This document shows, piece by piece, positions 36,201 through 45,267 of a stretch of 49,011 nucleotides of DNA. The stretch comes from an uncultured Flavobacteriales bacterium (GTDB lineage: Bacteria > Bacteroidota > Bacteroidia > Flavobacteriales_D > Crocinitomicaceae). A model generated the notes under the pieces. That model was given only the letters and a program-made list of their open reading frames with translations. It had not been told where the DNA came from and searched no databases. Each line of letters opens with the position of its first letter. The stretch's first letter is position 1. The stretch is from assembly GCA_913059205.1 (NCBI GenBank), contig CAJXRM010000011.1, forward strand, positions 1 to 49,011, read 5' to 3'. The translations under genes and the position numbers were made by a program.

Positions 36201-39200
36201 CTGGGTTGGGGAATTGAAATTTGTGGAACATCTTGTACAACTCCGGCTACTCCAACTATATCCGCCGGTGGCGCAACGACATTCTGTTCTGGAGGTTCTG
36301 TTACATTAACATCTAGTTCAGCAACAGGAAACCTATGGTCACTTGATGGAACTCCAATTGGCGGTGCAACTAACCAAACCTATGTAGCATCAGCTGCAGG
36401 AAATTATACTGTTATGGTAACATCTGGCACTTGTTCTTCTTCAGCTTCTGCTGCGACAACGGTTACAGTTAACCCAACTCCTGCGACTCCAACAATTTCT
36501 GCTGGTGGTGCAACAACTTTCTGTGCTGGTGGATCGGTGACTTTAACGTCTAGTTCAGCTACTGGTAACCAATGGTCATTGAATGGAACTCCAATTGGTG
36601 GTGCAACGGCACAAACGTATGTAGCATCGGTTGCAGGAAATTATACAGTTGTTGTTACAACTGCTGGTTGTCCTTCTTCAGCTTCTGCTGCGACAACGGT
36701 TACAGTTAATCCAACTCCAGTAATAACTGTCGGTGCGGTAAATAACCCTTCTACATGTGCAACTGCAACAGGATCTATTCAAGTAAATGGTTCGGCAACT
36801 GGTGTTGTATCATGGAGTGGAACGGCAACTGGAAACTCTGGATCGGTAACGTTACCGTATACTATTACTGGACTAGCGGCTGGAACGTATAACATTATTA
36901 TCACAGCAGGTTCATGTCCTTCAAACACATTAATTCAAGGATTGACAGATCCTTCTGCTCCTGCTACTCCAACAATTTCTGCTGGCGGTGCAACGACGTT
37001 CTGTTCTGGTGGTTCTGTTACTTTGACTTCAAGCTCAGCTACGGGTAACCAATGGTCATTGAATGGTACTCCAATAGGCGGTGCGACCAACCAAACTTAT
37101 GTAGCATCAGTCGCTGGTGATTATACAGTTGTGGCAATTTCGGGTGGATGCACATCTTCTGCATCACCTTCGACAACAGTTACAGTTAACCCAACTCCAG
37201 CTACACCTACAATTTCTGCAGGTGGTGCAACAACTTTCTGTGCTGGTGGATCAGTAACATTAACATCTAGCTCAGCTACAGGTAATCAATGGTCGTTGAA
37301 CGGAACACCAATTGGTGGTGCAACAAACCAAACTTATGTAGCATCAGCGGCAGGTAACTACACTGTTGTAGTTACAACAGCTGGTTGTACTTCTGCCGCA
37401 TCTGCAGCGACAACTGTTACAGTTAATCCTACTCCGGCAACTCCAACAATTTCGGCTGGTGGAGCGACAACATTCTGTTCTGGAGGTTCGGTAACATTGA
37501 CTTCTAGCTCAGCTACTGGTAACCAATGGTCATTGAATGGAACACCAATTGGTGGTGCAACAAATCAAACATTTGTGGCTTCAGCTGCGGGGAATTATAC
37601 AGTAACGGTAAATTCAGGTGGTTGTACCTCTGCTGCTTCTGCTGCGACAACTGTTACTGTGAACCCTGCTCCTCCGACTCCATCAATATCAGCTGGTATC
37701 ACTACATTCTGTTCTGGCGGATCAGTAACATTAACTTCTAGTTCGGCAACAGGTAACCAATGGTACCTTAATGGAACACCTATTGGTGGGGCGACAGCCA
37801 CAACATATTTTGCTTCGACTGCAGGGAATTATACTGTTATTGTAACTACAGGCGGTTGTTCATCTGCGTCCTCTGCTGCGACAACTGTTACAGTAAATCC
37901 AACACCAACAATTAGTTTAGGAACAGTAACTGATCCTTCAACATGTGCAACCGCAACAGGATCTATTCAAGTGAATGGTTCAGGGACTGGAATTGTTTCA
38001 TGGAATGGAACTTCGACTGGGAACTCAGGTTCTGTAACTTTGCCTTATACGATTACTGGTCTGACTGCAGGTACTTATAACATTACGTTTACAGCTAGTT
38101 CTTGTACATCGAATACTCTCGTACAAGGATTAACTGACCCATCTGCTCCAGCTACACCAACAATCTCTGCTGGTAGTGCGACAACTTTCTGTTCAGGAGG
38201 TTCGGTTACGTTAACTTCTAGTTCAGCTACTGGTAACCAATGGTCATTGAATGGAACTCCAATTGGAGGTGCAACAAATCAAACTTATGTAGCTTCGGCT
38301 TCTGGTGATTACACTGTTGTTGTAACTTCAGGTGGTTGTACTTCTGCTGCTTCCGCTGCAACGACAGTTGTTGTAAACGCAACTCCAGTAATTACTGCTG
38401 GTACAGTAACAGATCCATCTTCATGTGCTACGGCTACAGGATCAATTCAAGTAAATGGTTCAGCAACAGGCGTTGTATCATGGTCGGGTACTGCTTCAGG
38501 ATCTTCAGGAACAGTATCTTTACCTTACGTTATTTCTGGACTTATGGCTGGGTCTTATTCAATTTCAATTGATGCAGCTGGGTGTACTTCAAATACTTTG
38601 GTTCAAGGATTAACAGACCCATCGGCTCCAGCAACACCTACTGTGTCTAGCTCAGGGGCGACAACATTCTGCTCTGGAGGTTCAGTATCCTTAACTTCTA
38701 GTTCAGCAACTGGAAACCAATGGTTCTTAAATGGAACTCCAATTAGTGGTGCCACTGGTCAAACGTATGTTGCAATGGCATCTGGAGATTATACAGTAAA
38801 CACTACGGCTGGAGCTTGTACATCAAGTACATCATCTAGTACAACAGTAACTGTAAATCCGAATCCAAGTGCTCCAATTGTTACAACAAGTGGTTCTACA
38901 GCAATTTGTGCCGGTAACTCCGTAATTTTAACTTCATCTCAAGCAACAGGAAACTTATGGTCAGATGGACAAATGACTTCAAGTATCTCTGTTAGCACTG
39001 CTGGGATTTACACTGTAACATATACAGATGCGAATGGATGTTCTGCAACTACTTCAGGTGTTGAAGTCACGGTAAATCCTTTGCCAAGTGCTCCAACCAT
39101 TTCAACAAGTGGTCCTACAACATTCTGTGCTGGAGGTTCGGTTGATTTAATTTCATCAAATTTAACTGGAAACCAATGGTCAACGAATGCTACCACCAAT

Positions 39201-39788
39201 GTAATAACAGTGAGTAACTCAGGAAACTATACTGTTACTTATACTGATGGCAACGGTTGTTCTGCAACTTCAGCTCCAACGAGTGTTTCAGTCAATTCCA
39301 CTCCAACAGTAACATACTTTACAACATTGGGTACGGTTTGTGATTACGATTCTCCTTTTACACTTAGTGGAGGAAATCCTGCTGGTGGTACGTACTCAGG
39401 AACAGGAGTTACGGGTGGTCAATTTAATCCAAGTACAGCAGGATTCGGGAATCACACAATAACATATACATATACAGATGCAAACGGATGTGTGAATAGC
39501 GACGATTCAGATGTATTGGTAGATGATTGCGCTGCAATTGATGAACTTGCTGCCAACGTTGTGACAATTTTCCCTAACCCAACATTTGGATCAGTAAATA
39601 TTGTTTCAGACAATAAAGTAATTGAAACCATCAAAATTTATGATGCTGCTGGTAGACTTGTTAACCAAATTGTAGGAAACAATGTGAATTCAATCACTAT
39701 TGATATGATCGAATTTGCAGAAGGTGTTTACAATTTTGAGATTCAAATTGGTGAAACAATTCACAGAGAAAGAATCATTAGAAATTAA
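33282..39788 (+). CDS. Giant secreted reprolysin-like zinc metalloprotease with Ig-like repeats and T9SS tail
   Basis: The 2168-residue protein has a signal peptide (about 1-22), a propeptide-like region (to about 200) and a reprolysin-like (M12-type) catalytic domain with HEMGHQFGGNH (H338, H342, H348) and the Met-turn TIMGYAG. Beta domains follow, with an FN3-like domain (about 748-840, ATTYYWRVRSSTGCGSSAWS), a proprotein convertase P domain (about 850-985, DLTVTLTSPLGT, MGNWTLTIADVFDQDGGTLLGW), and thirteen Ig-like modules (about 988-2007). The end is a PKD-like unit and a type A T9SS domain (IFPNPTFGSVNIVS to REREIRN-like IHRERIIRN). It should be secreted or surface-attached through T9SS and may degrade proteins or act in adhesion. 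A similar C-terminus ends the next gene. Confidence 0.9.
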   Translation: MKKLLLLKGLVLISCLTFTLNAQNLIKVNLNAVEKSISDALVFGTPQIKANSYKIYQIDIETLKTQMQGIGHVNDINSGSSAVIKLPLSDGTFHEFVSRENNTMAIELAINYPEIKAYDGIGSVSGEIVNWDITPHGFHAMIYIPGKGTTFIDPIIKGNTEYYIVYSKNDFTTDKIMECGLTDVVPSTPSYSVKAGSCELRTYRLALAATGEYTQFHGGTVGLALAAQVTTMNRVNQVYERDIAIRMNIIANNNLIIYTNGATDPYTNNNGATMLGENQANITSVIGSANYDIGHVFSTGGGGIAQLQSPCSTSNKARGVTGSSAPVGDPFDIDYVAHEMGHQFGGNHTQNNNCNRNNATAMEPGSASTIMGYAGICAPNVQNNSDDYFHGITLQEIGAFITGGGHTCPVKTPLSNSSPSVTLSSSAISIPVSTPFFLTAIGSDPDPGDVLTYDWEQMNNQTSTQPPVATATGGPSFRSYSPTTNPTRYFPNLTALSTNGPYTWEVLPSVARTMNFRVTVRDNASGGGCNEQTNMTVSTIAGIGPFVVTYPTNTGITWVGASTQTVTWSVAGTTAAPVSCANVDIRISIDGGATYSTLLTNTPNDGSQVINVPNTPSTTCRIMVVSSNGNFFDISNNNFTITAATNDYTMNSAPASISICQSQDAVYTVTTGSIGGFSNPITLSVSGVPAGATSNFSSNPVTPGNTSNLTISNTAGVTPGSYTITITGNSTTGTKINTVNLVVSSGSPSAVTQTSPTNGATGVPSPTVFTWTTAPQAGVTYSIDISTDASFTGIVDQATGLSSATYNSSLLNPATTYYWRVRSSTGCGSSAWSSTFNFTRSSCSTTSTSVPVAISASGTPTVTSVINIPSNITITDVNVVGINGTHTYVSDLTVTLTSPLGTIVNLWNGICTTNDDFNLNFDDAAAPGAIPCPPTGGGTHQPTGTLADFNGEDAMGNWTLTIADVFDQDGGTLLGWGIEICGTSCTTPATPTISAGGATTFCSGGSVTLTSSSATGNLWSLDGTPIGGATNQTYVASAAGNYTVMVTSGTCSSSASAATTVTVNPTPATPTISAGGATTFCAGGSVTLTSSSATGNQWSLNGTPIGGATAQTYVASVAGNYTVVVTTAGCPSSASAATTVTVNPTPVITVGAVNNPSTCATATGSIQVNGSATGVVSWSGTATGNSGSVTLPYTITGLAAGTYNIIITAGSCPSNTLIQGLTDPSAPATPTISAGGATTFCSGGSVTLTSSSATGNQWSLNGTPIGGATNQTYVASVAGDYTVVAISGGCTSSASPSTTVTVNPTPATPTISAGGATTFCAGGSVTLTSSSATGNQWSLNGTPIGGATNQTYVASAAGNYTVVVTTAGCTSAASAATTVTVNPTPATPTISAGGATTFCSGGSVTLTSSSATGNQWSLNGTPIGGATNQTFVASAAGNYTVTVNSGGCTSAASAATTVTVNPAPPTPSISAGITTFCSGGSVTLTSSSATGNQWYLNGTPIGGATATTYFASTAGNYTVIVTTGGCSSASSAATTVTVNPTPTISLGTVTDPSTCATATGSIQVNGSGTGIVSWNGTSTGNSGSVTLPYTITGLTAGTYNITFTASSCTSNTLVQGLTDPSAPATPTISAGSATTFCSGGSVTLTSSSATGNQWSLNGTPIGGATNQTYVASASGDYTVVVTSGGCTSAASAATTVVVNATPVITAGTVTDPSSCATATGSIQVNGSATGVVSWSGTASGSSGTVSLPYVISGLMAGSYSISIDAAGCTSNTLVQGLTDPSAPATPTVSSSGATTFCSGGSVSLTSSSATGNQWFLNGTPISGATGQTYVAMASGDYTVNTTAGACTSSTSSSTTVTVNPNPSAPIVTTSGSTAICAGNSVILTSSQATGNLWSDGQMTSSISVSTAGIYTVTYTDANGCSATTSGVEVTVNPLPSAPTISTSGPTTFCAGGSVDLISSNLTGNQWSTNATTNVITVSNSGNYTVTYTDGNGCSATSAPTSVSVNSTPTVTYFTTLGTVCDYDSPFTLSGGNPAGGTYSGTGVTGGQFNPSTAGFGNHTITYTYTDANGCVNSDDSDVLVDDCAAIDELAANVVTIFPNPTFGSVNIVSDNKVIETIKIYDAAGRLVNQIVGNNVNSITIDMIEFAEGVYNFEIQIGETIHRERIIRN
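36243..39302 (+). repeat. Coding array of Ig-like repeats (ten A modules, three B modules)
   Basis: The module A unit is about 79 codons (237 bases), from PATPTISAGGATTFCSGGSV to ATTVTVNPT. The module B unit is about 81 codons (from PVITVGAVNNPSTCATATGS to NTLIQGLTDPSA). Their order is A A B A A A A B A B A A A, with the last three A modules more diverged. Neighbouring A units are almost identical as protein but differ at many third codon positions. The array is in one frame of the metalloprotease gene. Confidence 0.92.
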
Positions 39789-39806
39789 TTCTACTAGTTT
39801 AATAAT

Positions 39807-39837
39807 AAAAGGGCGCTGTTCATCAGCGCCCTTTTTT
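39807..39837 (+). terminator. Rho-independent terminator after the giant metalloprotease gene
   Basis: A GC-rich stem, GGGCGCTG with CAGCGCCC, flanked by A/T pairs, has a 5-base loop and a T run. It begins about 20 bases after the stop. Confidence 0.92.
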
Positions 39838-39952
39838 GTTCTATGAAAAAATGAAGTCAATAATTCGCCTAAGACTATATTCACCTGCGATTTATTTTTG
39901 AAAACTCAATTTAATTCATTAATTTTCAATCCTAAACTGTTAAACTAAATTT

Positions 39953-42700
39953 ATGAAAGCTTTAAAATTGTTGGTTTTATCACCAGCATTGTTATTTACT
40001 TTCTTTTCTAATTCCCAAGGAAAGATACAAACTCAAAATCCGACTATCTCGGACATTAACTACTCTACTGAAATAGGTCCAAATGGACAAATCCGTTGCA
40101 ACACCATGCAAATGGACGCATTGCGTAGAGCAAATGACCCTACACTACCCTCTCTTCAACAAGAAGAAATGTGGTTACAGCAAGGAATGGCACAATTAAA
40201 AGCGCAGGAAGCTTATGAAAAATCAATTGGAAATACGCCAAAAGCGACACTTCTAACAATTCCAATTATCTTTCACATATTTACTGACGGAGCTGGATCG
40301 GATAATGTTTCTGCAACGATAGTTCAAAACCAATTGAATCAGTTAAATTTAGATTATAGAAATCTTGCTGGAAGCGGTTACGCAGTTGCAGCTGATGTTG
40401 AAATTGAATTTTGCCTTGCTATGAAAGATGAAGCAGGAAATTTATTGGCTGAACCAGGAATTAATCGAATTACAAGTTACGGACAAGGCCCTTTTTCTGA
40501 TACACAGTTCGAAAGTTCAATGAAAGCAGCAACAATTTGGAATCCAGATGATTATTTCAACGTTTGGGTAGCAAATTTATCTGGCGGATTACTCGGATAT
40601 GCTCAATTCCCTTCAAATTCAGGTTTAGGTGGAATGCCTACAAATGGTGGTGCTGCTAACACTGATGGAGTTGTTATTTTAAACTCGTCAATGGGTTCTG
40701 TAGCTAGTCCACAAGGAAGCGCTGCAGCACCATACAATAAAGGTAGAACCTTAACGCATGAGTCGGGTCACTGGCTAGGGTTACGCCATACTTGGGGAGA
40801 TGGAGGTTGTAGTGTTGATGATTTTTGTAATGATACTCCTCTATCTGGCGGATCAAATTATGGCTGTCCAAACACCGTAAGTTGTGGGTCGGCGGATATG
40901 GTTGAAAATTATATGGATTATTCAGATGATGCATGTATGGACACTTATACACAAGATCAAACTGATAGAATGCGTACCGTTATGACGGTATCTGCGCGTA
41001 GAGCTAGTTTAGCGGCTTCTACAAAATGTCAAGTTGCTGTTGGTGATGATGCTGGAATTGCATCAATAACAAATCCAAGTGGTTCCATTTGTGGTTCTAC
41101 AGTGAATCCTACTGTTGTTCTAAACAATTATGGAACAACTACACTTACTTCTGTTGAGATATTATATAACCTTGACGGAGCAGCTAACTCAACATTTAAC
41201 TGGACAGGAAGTTTAGCTGCAGGTGCAAATACAAATGTAAGCTTAGGAGCTATGTCCCCTTCTGCTGGTGCGCATACTTTAAATGTTACTACTAATTTAC
41301 CGAATGGTGCAACTGATGTTAACACTGCCAATGATGATAATTCGTCAAATTTCACAATAATTATAGGCGGTGAAATGGTAACACTTACAATTGATACAGA
41401 TTGTTACGGTGAAGAAACTTATTGGGAATTAAAAGATGCTAGTACTGCTTTAGTTGCTTCTGGCGGAAACATTTCTGTTGTTATTCCTCCAGGAGGTCAA
41501 CAATTAGGTACGGCTCAAGGTGATGCTGGAGCTTACGGTGTTGAAGTTCAAATTGTAGAAAATTACTGTCTTGCTTCTGGTTGTTATGATTTCGTATTAT
41601 ATGATGATTGGGGAGATGGAATGAATGCTGCTGGAGATCCTGGATGTACCGTTAATGGAAACTGGGTAATTACAAACGCATCCTCTACTGTATTAGCTCA
41701 AATGTCATCTTCTGCCTTTGGGAATTCAGATGCTGCTAATTTCTGTTTAAACCCTGTTGAAACGGCTAATTTTAATGTGTCATCACCGAAATGTGTAAAC
41801 TCGCAAATAACATTTACTGATGCTTCTACTTTAGCTACTTCTTGGGACTGGGATTTTGGTGTAGGTGCTACACCAGCAACAGCTTCAGGTGCCGGACCAT
41901 ATAACGTTACATACTCAAGTGCTGGAACCAAATCAGTTACTTTGTCTATTAACTCAGGCGCTGATGTTTCTAATCAGTCTGTCGTTATTAGTGCTTACCC
42001 ATCTGCTCCAACGATTTCTGCAGGTGGTTCTACAACAATTTGTCAAGGTAGTTCAGTAATATTGACTTCTTCTCAACCAAGTGGAAATACATGGTCAACA
42101 TCTGCAACTGGAAGTTCTATTTCTGCAACTGCAGCGGGTGCTTATACTGTAACTTATACAAATGGAAGTGGTTGTTCAGCAACTTCTGCTCCAACTAATG
42201 TGACGGTTAATGCCGCACCATCTGCTAGTTTAGCTTCATTTTCAACTTTATGTGTATATGCTAGTCCATTTGCATTATCAGGTGGATCTCCAGCTGGAGG
42301 TACTTATAGTGGAAATGGTGTTTCTGGAGGAACATTTACTCCTGCAACTGCCGGAACTGGAACTCACGTAATAACGTATAGTGTTACAGATGGAAATAAT
42401 TGTACAGGAACTGCAACTTCAACTATTACTGTTGATGCTTGTGCAAGTATTGATGAAGTAGAGAATGGCTCAATTGCTATTTTCCCAAATCCAACTTCAA
42501 CTGATTTGACAATTGTTTCTGAATCAAACGCTATTGTTTCAATTAACGTTTATGATGCTACTGGACGTTTAGTTCAAACTATCGCTAACGTAAACAATAA
42601 AGAAATTAGCATTGATGTAACAGAATACTCTGCTGGAGTTTACAATTTTGAAATTAAAACAAACACTTCAGTTTTAAGAAAAAGAGTTATCAAAAACTAA
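39953..42700 (+). CDS. Secreted M43 (pappalysin-like) zinc metalloprotease with T9SS tail
   Basis: The 915-residue protein has a signal peptide (about 1-20, LLVLSPALLFTFFSNSQG), a propeptide, and an M43-type catalytic domain with the extended zinc motif HESGHWLGLRH (H269, H273, H279), then CSVDDFCNDTP and the Met-turn ENYMDYSDDACM. C-terminal parts are a CARDB-like domain (about 360-470), a beta domain with YDDWGDGMNAAG, a PKD domain (about 605-685, WDWDFGVGATPA), one Ig-like module (APTISAGGSTTICQGSSVIL), a PAGGTYSGNGVSGG unit and a type A T9SS domain (IFPNPTSTDLTIVSE). The last 240 residues parallel the end of the preceding protein, although the catalytic domains belong to different families. 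Confidence 0.92.
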   Translation: MKALKLLVLSPALLFTFFSNSQGKIQTQNPTISDINYSTEIGPNGQIRCNTMQMDALRRANDPTLPSLQQEEMWLQQGMAQLKAQEAYEKSIGNTPKATLLTIPIIFHIFTDGAGSDNVSATIVQNQLNQLNLDYRNLAGSGYAVAADVEIEFCLAMKDEAGNLLAEPGINRITSYGQGPFSDTQFESSMKAATIWNPDDYFNVWVANLSGGLLGYAQFPSNSGLGGMPTNGGAANTDGVVILNSSMGSVASPQGSAAAPYNKGRTLTHESGHWLGLRHTWGDGGCSVDDFCNDTPLSGGSNYGCPNTVSCGSADMVENYMDYSDDACMDTYTQDQTDRMRTVMTVSARRASLAASTKCQVAVGDDAGIASITNPSGSICGSTVNPTVVLNNYGTTTLTSVEILYNLDGAANSTFNWTGSLAAGANTNVSLGAMSPSAGAHTLNVTTNLPNGATDVNTANDDNSSNFTIIIGGEMVTLTIDTDCYGEETYWELKDASTALVASGGNISVVIPPGGQQLGTAQGDAGAYGVEVQIVENYCLASGCYDFVLYDDWGDGMNAAGDPGCTVNGNWVITNASSTVLAQMSSSAFGNSDAANFCLNPVETANFNVSSPKCVNSQITFTDASTLATSWDWDFGVGATPATASGAGPYNVTYSSAGTKSVTLSINSGADVSNQSVVISAYPSAPTISAGGSTTICQGSSVILTSSQPSGNTWSTSATGSSISATAAGAYTVTYTNGSGCSATSAPTNVTVNAAPSASLASFSTLCVYASPFALSGGSPAGGTYSGNGVSGGTFTPATAGTGTHVITYSVTDGNNCTGTATSTITVDACASIDEVENGSIAIFPNPTSTDLTIVSESNAIVSINVYDATGRLVQTIANVNNKEISIDVTEYSAGVYNFEIKTNTSVLRKRVIKN

Positions 42701-42722
42701 GATTCTTAAAATTCAATAATTC

Positions 42723-42752
42723 AAAGGGCGTTGTTTTCAACGCCCTTTTTTC
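42723..42752 (+). terminator. Rho-independent terminator after the M43 protease gene
   Basis: A perfect 11-bp stem, AAAGGGCGTTG with CAACGCCCTTT, and a TTTT loop are followed by T residues. An upstream in-frame ATG of the next gene (42731) falls inside this hairpin. Confidence 0.93.
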
Positions 42753-42768
42753 TTTCCTCGCTTTTGGC

Positions 42769-42776
42769 TACATTTG
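42769..42776 (+). promoter_or_regulatory. Probable -7 box (TACATTTG) of the amidohydrolase gene
   Basis: TACATTTG matches TAnnTTTG and ends 20 bases before the ATG at 42797, supporting that start over the ATG at 42731. Confidence 0.5.
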
Positions 42777-42796
42777 ACAGAGTAAACAAAAGTCAA

Positions 42797-43852
42797 ATGA
42801 AGCAAATCAAAATTAACGGTCACGGACACGTTTTACCAGAACCAAACGAAATACCTCAATTTATGAAGGATAAAAAATTGTTTTGGATTGATGAGGATAA
42901 GAAATTCATGCGACAAGACGACTGGGCACGACCAATCACCGACCCCAGTTTTTTCTTCAAAGAAAAAATTGAATGGATGGATAAATACAATATCGATCAC
43001 GGTGTTATGCTTAATCTCTCACAGATATATTGCAATGGTTGGAACAGACAAGATGCATACGACGCCATTCGCTGGCAAAATGATTTCAATGCAAGCGTTC
43101 AACAGCGTCGACCTGATAAATTCACGTGTGGATTTGTTGTTCAACCTCTACACCTCGAAGATGCACTTAAAGAAATTGAACGATGTGTAACCGTATTAAA
43201 GATGCGTTTGCTTTGTCTTCCTACTCACTTTCTGAATAAAGACAATGAATGGATTTCTGTTATCGACGAAAGCACCCTTCCTATTTTTGAACTTGCAAAT
43301 CACTATGGGTTAGCCATTGAAATTCACCCTTACGATGGTGAAAAAATGGTAAAATTAAAAGACGAATACTGGCGTTTTCATTTGGTTTGGATGATGGCTC
43401 AAACCGCTGATGCGCTTCATCTATTTGCATTAAAAGACATCGTAAATAAATTTCCGAACATTAGAACTTGCTTTGCTCATGGCTGTATGTTGGGACAAGC
43501 AAATTATGGTAGACGATTGCAAGGTTTTGATGGTCGTCCAGATTTGTTTGAAGGAACAAATGATCCTCGTTCTTCATTGGGACATAAAAACTTGTTCTTC
43601 GATACTCTCGTTCACGATGCTTACACACTTCAATTGTTGAAGATTCGCGTTGGTTCAGATCAAATTATTGCAGGACTTGACGACCCATATCCGCTGGGAG
43701 AAATGGAAGGAGTTCGCAATTCCTATCCGGGTCGTGTGATCGACTTCGCAGTTGAAGCAAATATACTGACACAACAAGAGTCAAATGAAATTTGGTACGA
43801 TAATGTGTTACGTTGGCTGGGAAAAGACAAAAAGGACTTGATTATTCGCTAG
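42797..43852 (+). CDS. ACMSD-like amidohydrolase family protein
   Basis: This amidohydrolase-2 TIM-barrel protein shows clear similarity to 2-amino-3-carboxymuconate-6-semialdehyde decarboxylase (ACMSD). The N-terminal metal motif is NGHGHV (H9, H11), then IEIHPYDG, TCFAHGCMLG, RLQGFDGRPDLF, FFDTLVHDAYTLQLL and GLDDPYPLGEMEG with the catalytic Asp. From the ATG at 42797 it has 351 residues, close to ACMSD. I reject the upstream ATG (42731) because it lies in the preceding terminator and before the -7 box. ACMSD acts in tryptophan/kynurenine or 2-nitrobenzoate degradation; no other kynurenine gene is nearby, so the exact substrate is open. Confidence 0.82.
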   Translation: MKQIKINGHGHVLPEPNEIPQFMKDKKLFWIDEDKKFMRQDDWARPITDPSFFFKEKIEWMDKYNIDHGVMLNLSQIYCNGWNRQDAYDAIRWQNDFNASVQQRRPDKFTCGFVVQPLHLEDALKEIERCVTVLKMRLLCLPTHFLNKDNEWISVIDESTLPIFELANHYGLAIEIHPYDGEKMVKLKDEYWRFHLVWMMAQTADALHLFALKDIVNKFPNIRTCFAHGCMLGQANYGRRLQGFDGRPDLFEGTNDPRSSLGHKNLFFDTLVHDAYTLQLLKIRVGSDQIIAGLDDPYPLGEMEGVRNSYPGRVIDFAVEANILTQQESNEIWYDNVLRWLGKDKKDLIIR

Positions 43853-43871
43853 TCATAAACGCACTTATTTT

Positions 43872-43879
43872 TATCTTTG
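43872..43879 (+). promoter_or_regulatory. Probable -7 box (TATCTTTG) of hisS
   Basis: TATCTTTG matches TAnnTTTG and ends 16 bases before the hisS ATG. Confidence 0.5.
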
Positions 43880-43895
43880 TGCAAAATAAATTTAA

Positions 43896-45266
43896 ATGGC
43901 ACAAAAACCTTCCATCCCAAAAGGTACACGAGATTTTTTACCGGCTGAAGTAGCGAAAAGAACCTATATTTTTGAGACAATTAAAAAATCATTTCAAATT
44001 TATGGTTTTTCGCCTATCGAAACGCCTTCATTTGAGCTCTCCTCTACCCTTTTAGGAAAATATGGTGAAGAAGGTGATCGATTGATCTTTAAGATCCTTA
44101 ATTCTGGAGATAAAGTCAAAAAAGCGGATTTAAAAGCGTTGGAAGATGGAAATTTAGCTCGCTTCTCTAATTCATTAGCGGAAAAAGCATTGCGTTACGA
44201 CTTAACGGTTCCTTTCGCGCGATTTGTAGTGCAACACCAAAACGATTTATCATTTCCATTCAAACGCTACCAAATTCAACCTGTTTGGAGAGCAGATCGT
44301 CCTCAACATGGTCGTTACCAAGAGTTTTATCAGTGCGATGCAGATGTTGTAGGAAGCGACTCGTTGATTTACGAGGTAGATTTCGTTCTATTGTTCGATG
44401 AAATATTGAGCAACTTGAAAATTCCAGATTTCACCGTAAAAATCAACAACAGAAAAATATTATCGGGAATTGCTGAAGTGAGTGGAGCTGCAGATAAAAT
44501 CATTTCGATTACTGTAGCGATTGATAAGTTAGATAAAATTGGAATCGAAGGTGTATTGAAAGAATTAACTGAAAAAGGTCTTTCTGCCGATTCGATCGAA
44601 AAAATAAAACCATTGTTCGCCATTTCTGGTGACACCAAAAGTCGCATTGACCAAATGGAAGCATTCTTGGCGTCAAGTGAAATTGGACTAAAAGGTATTG
44701 AAGAATTAAAATACGTATTCGAAACCGTTGAAAAATTAGGTGTAAAGAACGCAAAAATTGAATTCGATGTTACTCTTGCACGCGGACTTAACTATTACAC
44801 TGGAGCTATCTTTGAAGTGAAAGCGAACGGTGTGAACATGGGAAGTATTTGTGGAGGTGGACGATACGATGATTTGACCGGAATTTTTGGAATGAACAAC
44901 ATGTCTGGTGTTGGAATTTCGTTCGGCGCAGATCGTATTTATGATGTATTGACGGAATTGGATTTATTCCCGAAAACAGTCGATAACCGTTTGGAATTGT
45001 TGTTCATCAACTTTGGGGAAAACGAAGCAGCTTATTGTTTGAATTTGGTAAAAGAAATTCGTGCGAACGGAATTTCGTGCGAGCTCTATCCATCTGATGC
45101 AAAAATGAAAAAACAAATGAACTATGCCAATGATAGAGCTGTAAAAAACATTGCACTCGTTGGTCAGAATGAAATAGACAAAGGAATTATTCAATTCAAA
45201 AACATGGAATCTGGTGAACAAATTGAAGTGAGTTTGGCAGAATTAATCAATCAATTGAAAAAATAA
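43896..45266 (+). CDS. hisS: Histidyl-tRNA synthetase
   Basis: HisRS is a class II aminoacyl-tRNA synthetase that charges tRNA-His. The 456 residues carry PKGTRDFLPAE at the start, motif 2 YQIQPVWRADRPQHGRYQEFYQCDADVVG, the His-specific LARGLNYYTGAIFEV, the motif 3 region GVGISFGADRIYDVL, and a C-terminal anticodon-binding domain (about 365-456, GISCELYPSDAKMKKQMNYA). The GDRLIFKIL segment is the Bacteroidota long form. It is cytoplasmic, and hutH starts one base after its stop, so the two genes that use histidine share a transcript. Confidence 0.96.
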   Translation: MAQKPSIPKGTRDFLPAEVAKRTYIFETIKKSFQIYGFSPIETPSFELSSTLLGKYGEEGDRLIFKILNSGDKVKKADLKALEDGNLARFSNSLAEKALRYDLTVPFARFVVQHQNDLSFPFKRYQIQPVWRADRPQHGRYQEFYQCDADVVGSDSLIYEVDFVLLFDEILSNLKIPDFTVKINNRKILSGIAEVSGAADKIISITVAIDKLDKIGIEGVLKELTEKGLSADSIEKIKPLFAISGDTKSRIDQMEAFLASSEIGLKGIEELKYVFETVEKLGVKNAKIEFDVTLARGLNYYTGAIFEVKANGVNMGSICGGGRYDDLTGIFGMNNMSGVGISFGADRIYDVLTELDLFPKTVDNRLELLFINFGENEAAYCLNLVKEIRANGISCELYPSDAKMKKQMNYANDRAVKNIALVGQNEIDKGIIQFKNMESGEQIEVSLAELINQLKK

Positions 45267-45267
45267 C

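Noticed and set aside
36243..39302. Regular tandem repeats as a CRISPR array or minisatellite
   Set aside because: Units are about 237 bases, in frame, and conserved as protein rather than DNA. There is no short repeat and spacer pattern and no cas gene.
42731..42796. Longer start of the amidohydrolase (ATG at 42731)
   Set aside because: It lies in the terminator hairpin of the preceding gene and upstream of the likely promoter; the family start is at 42797.
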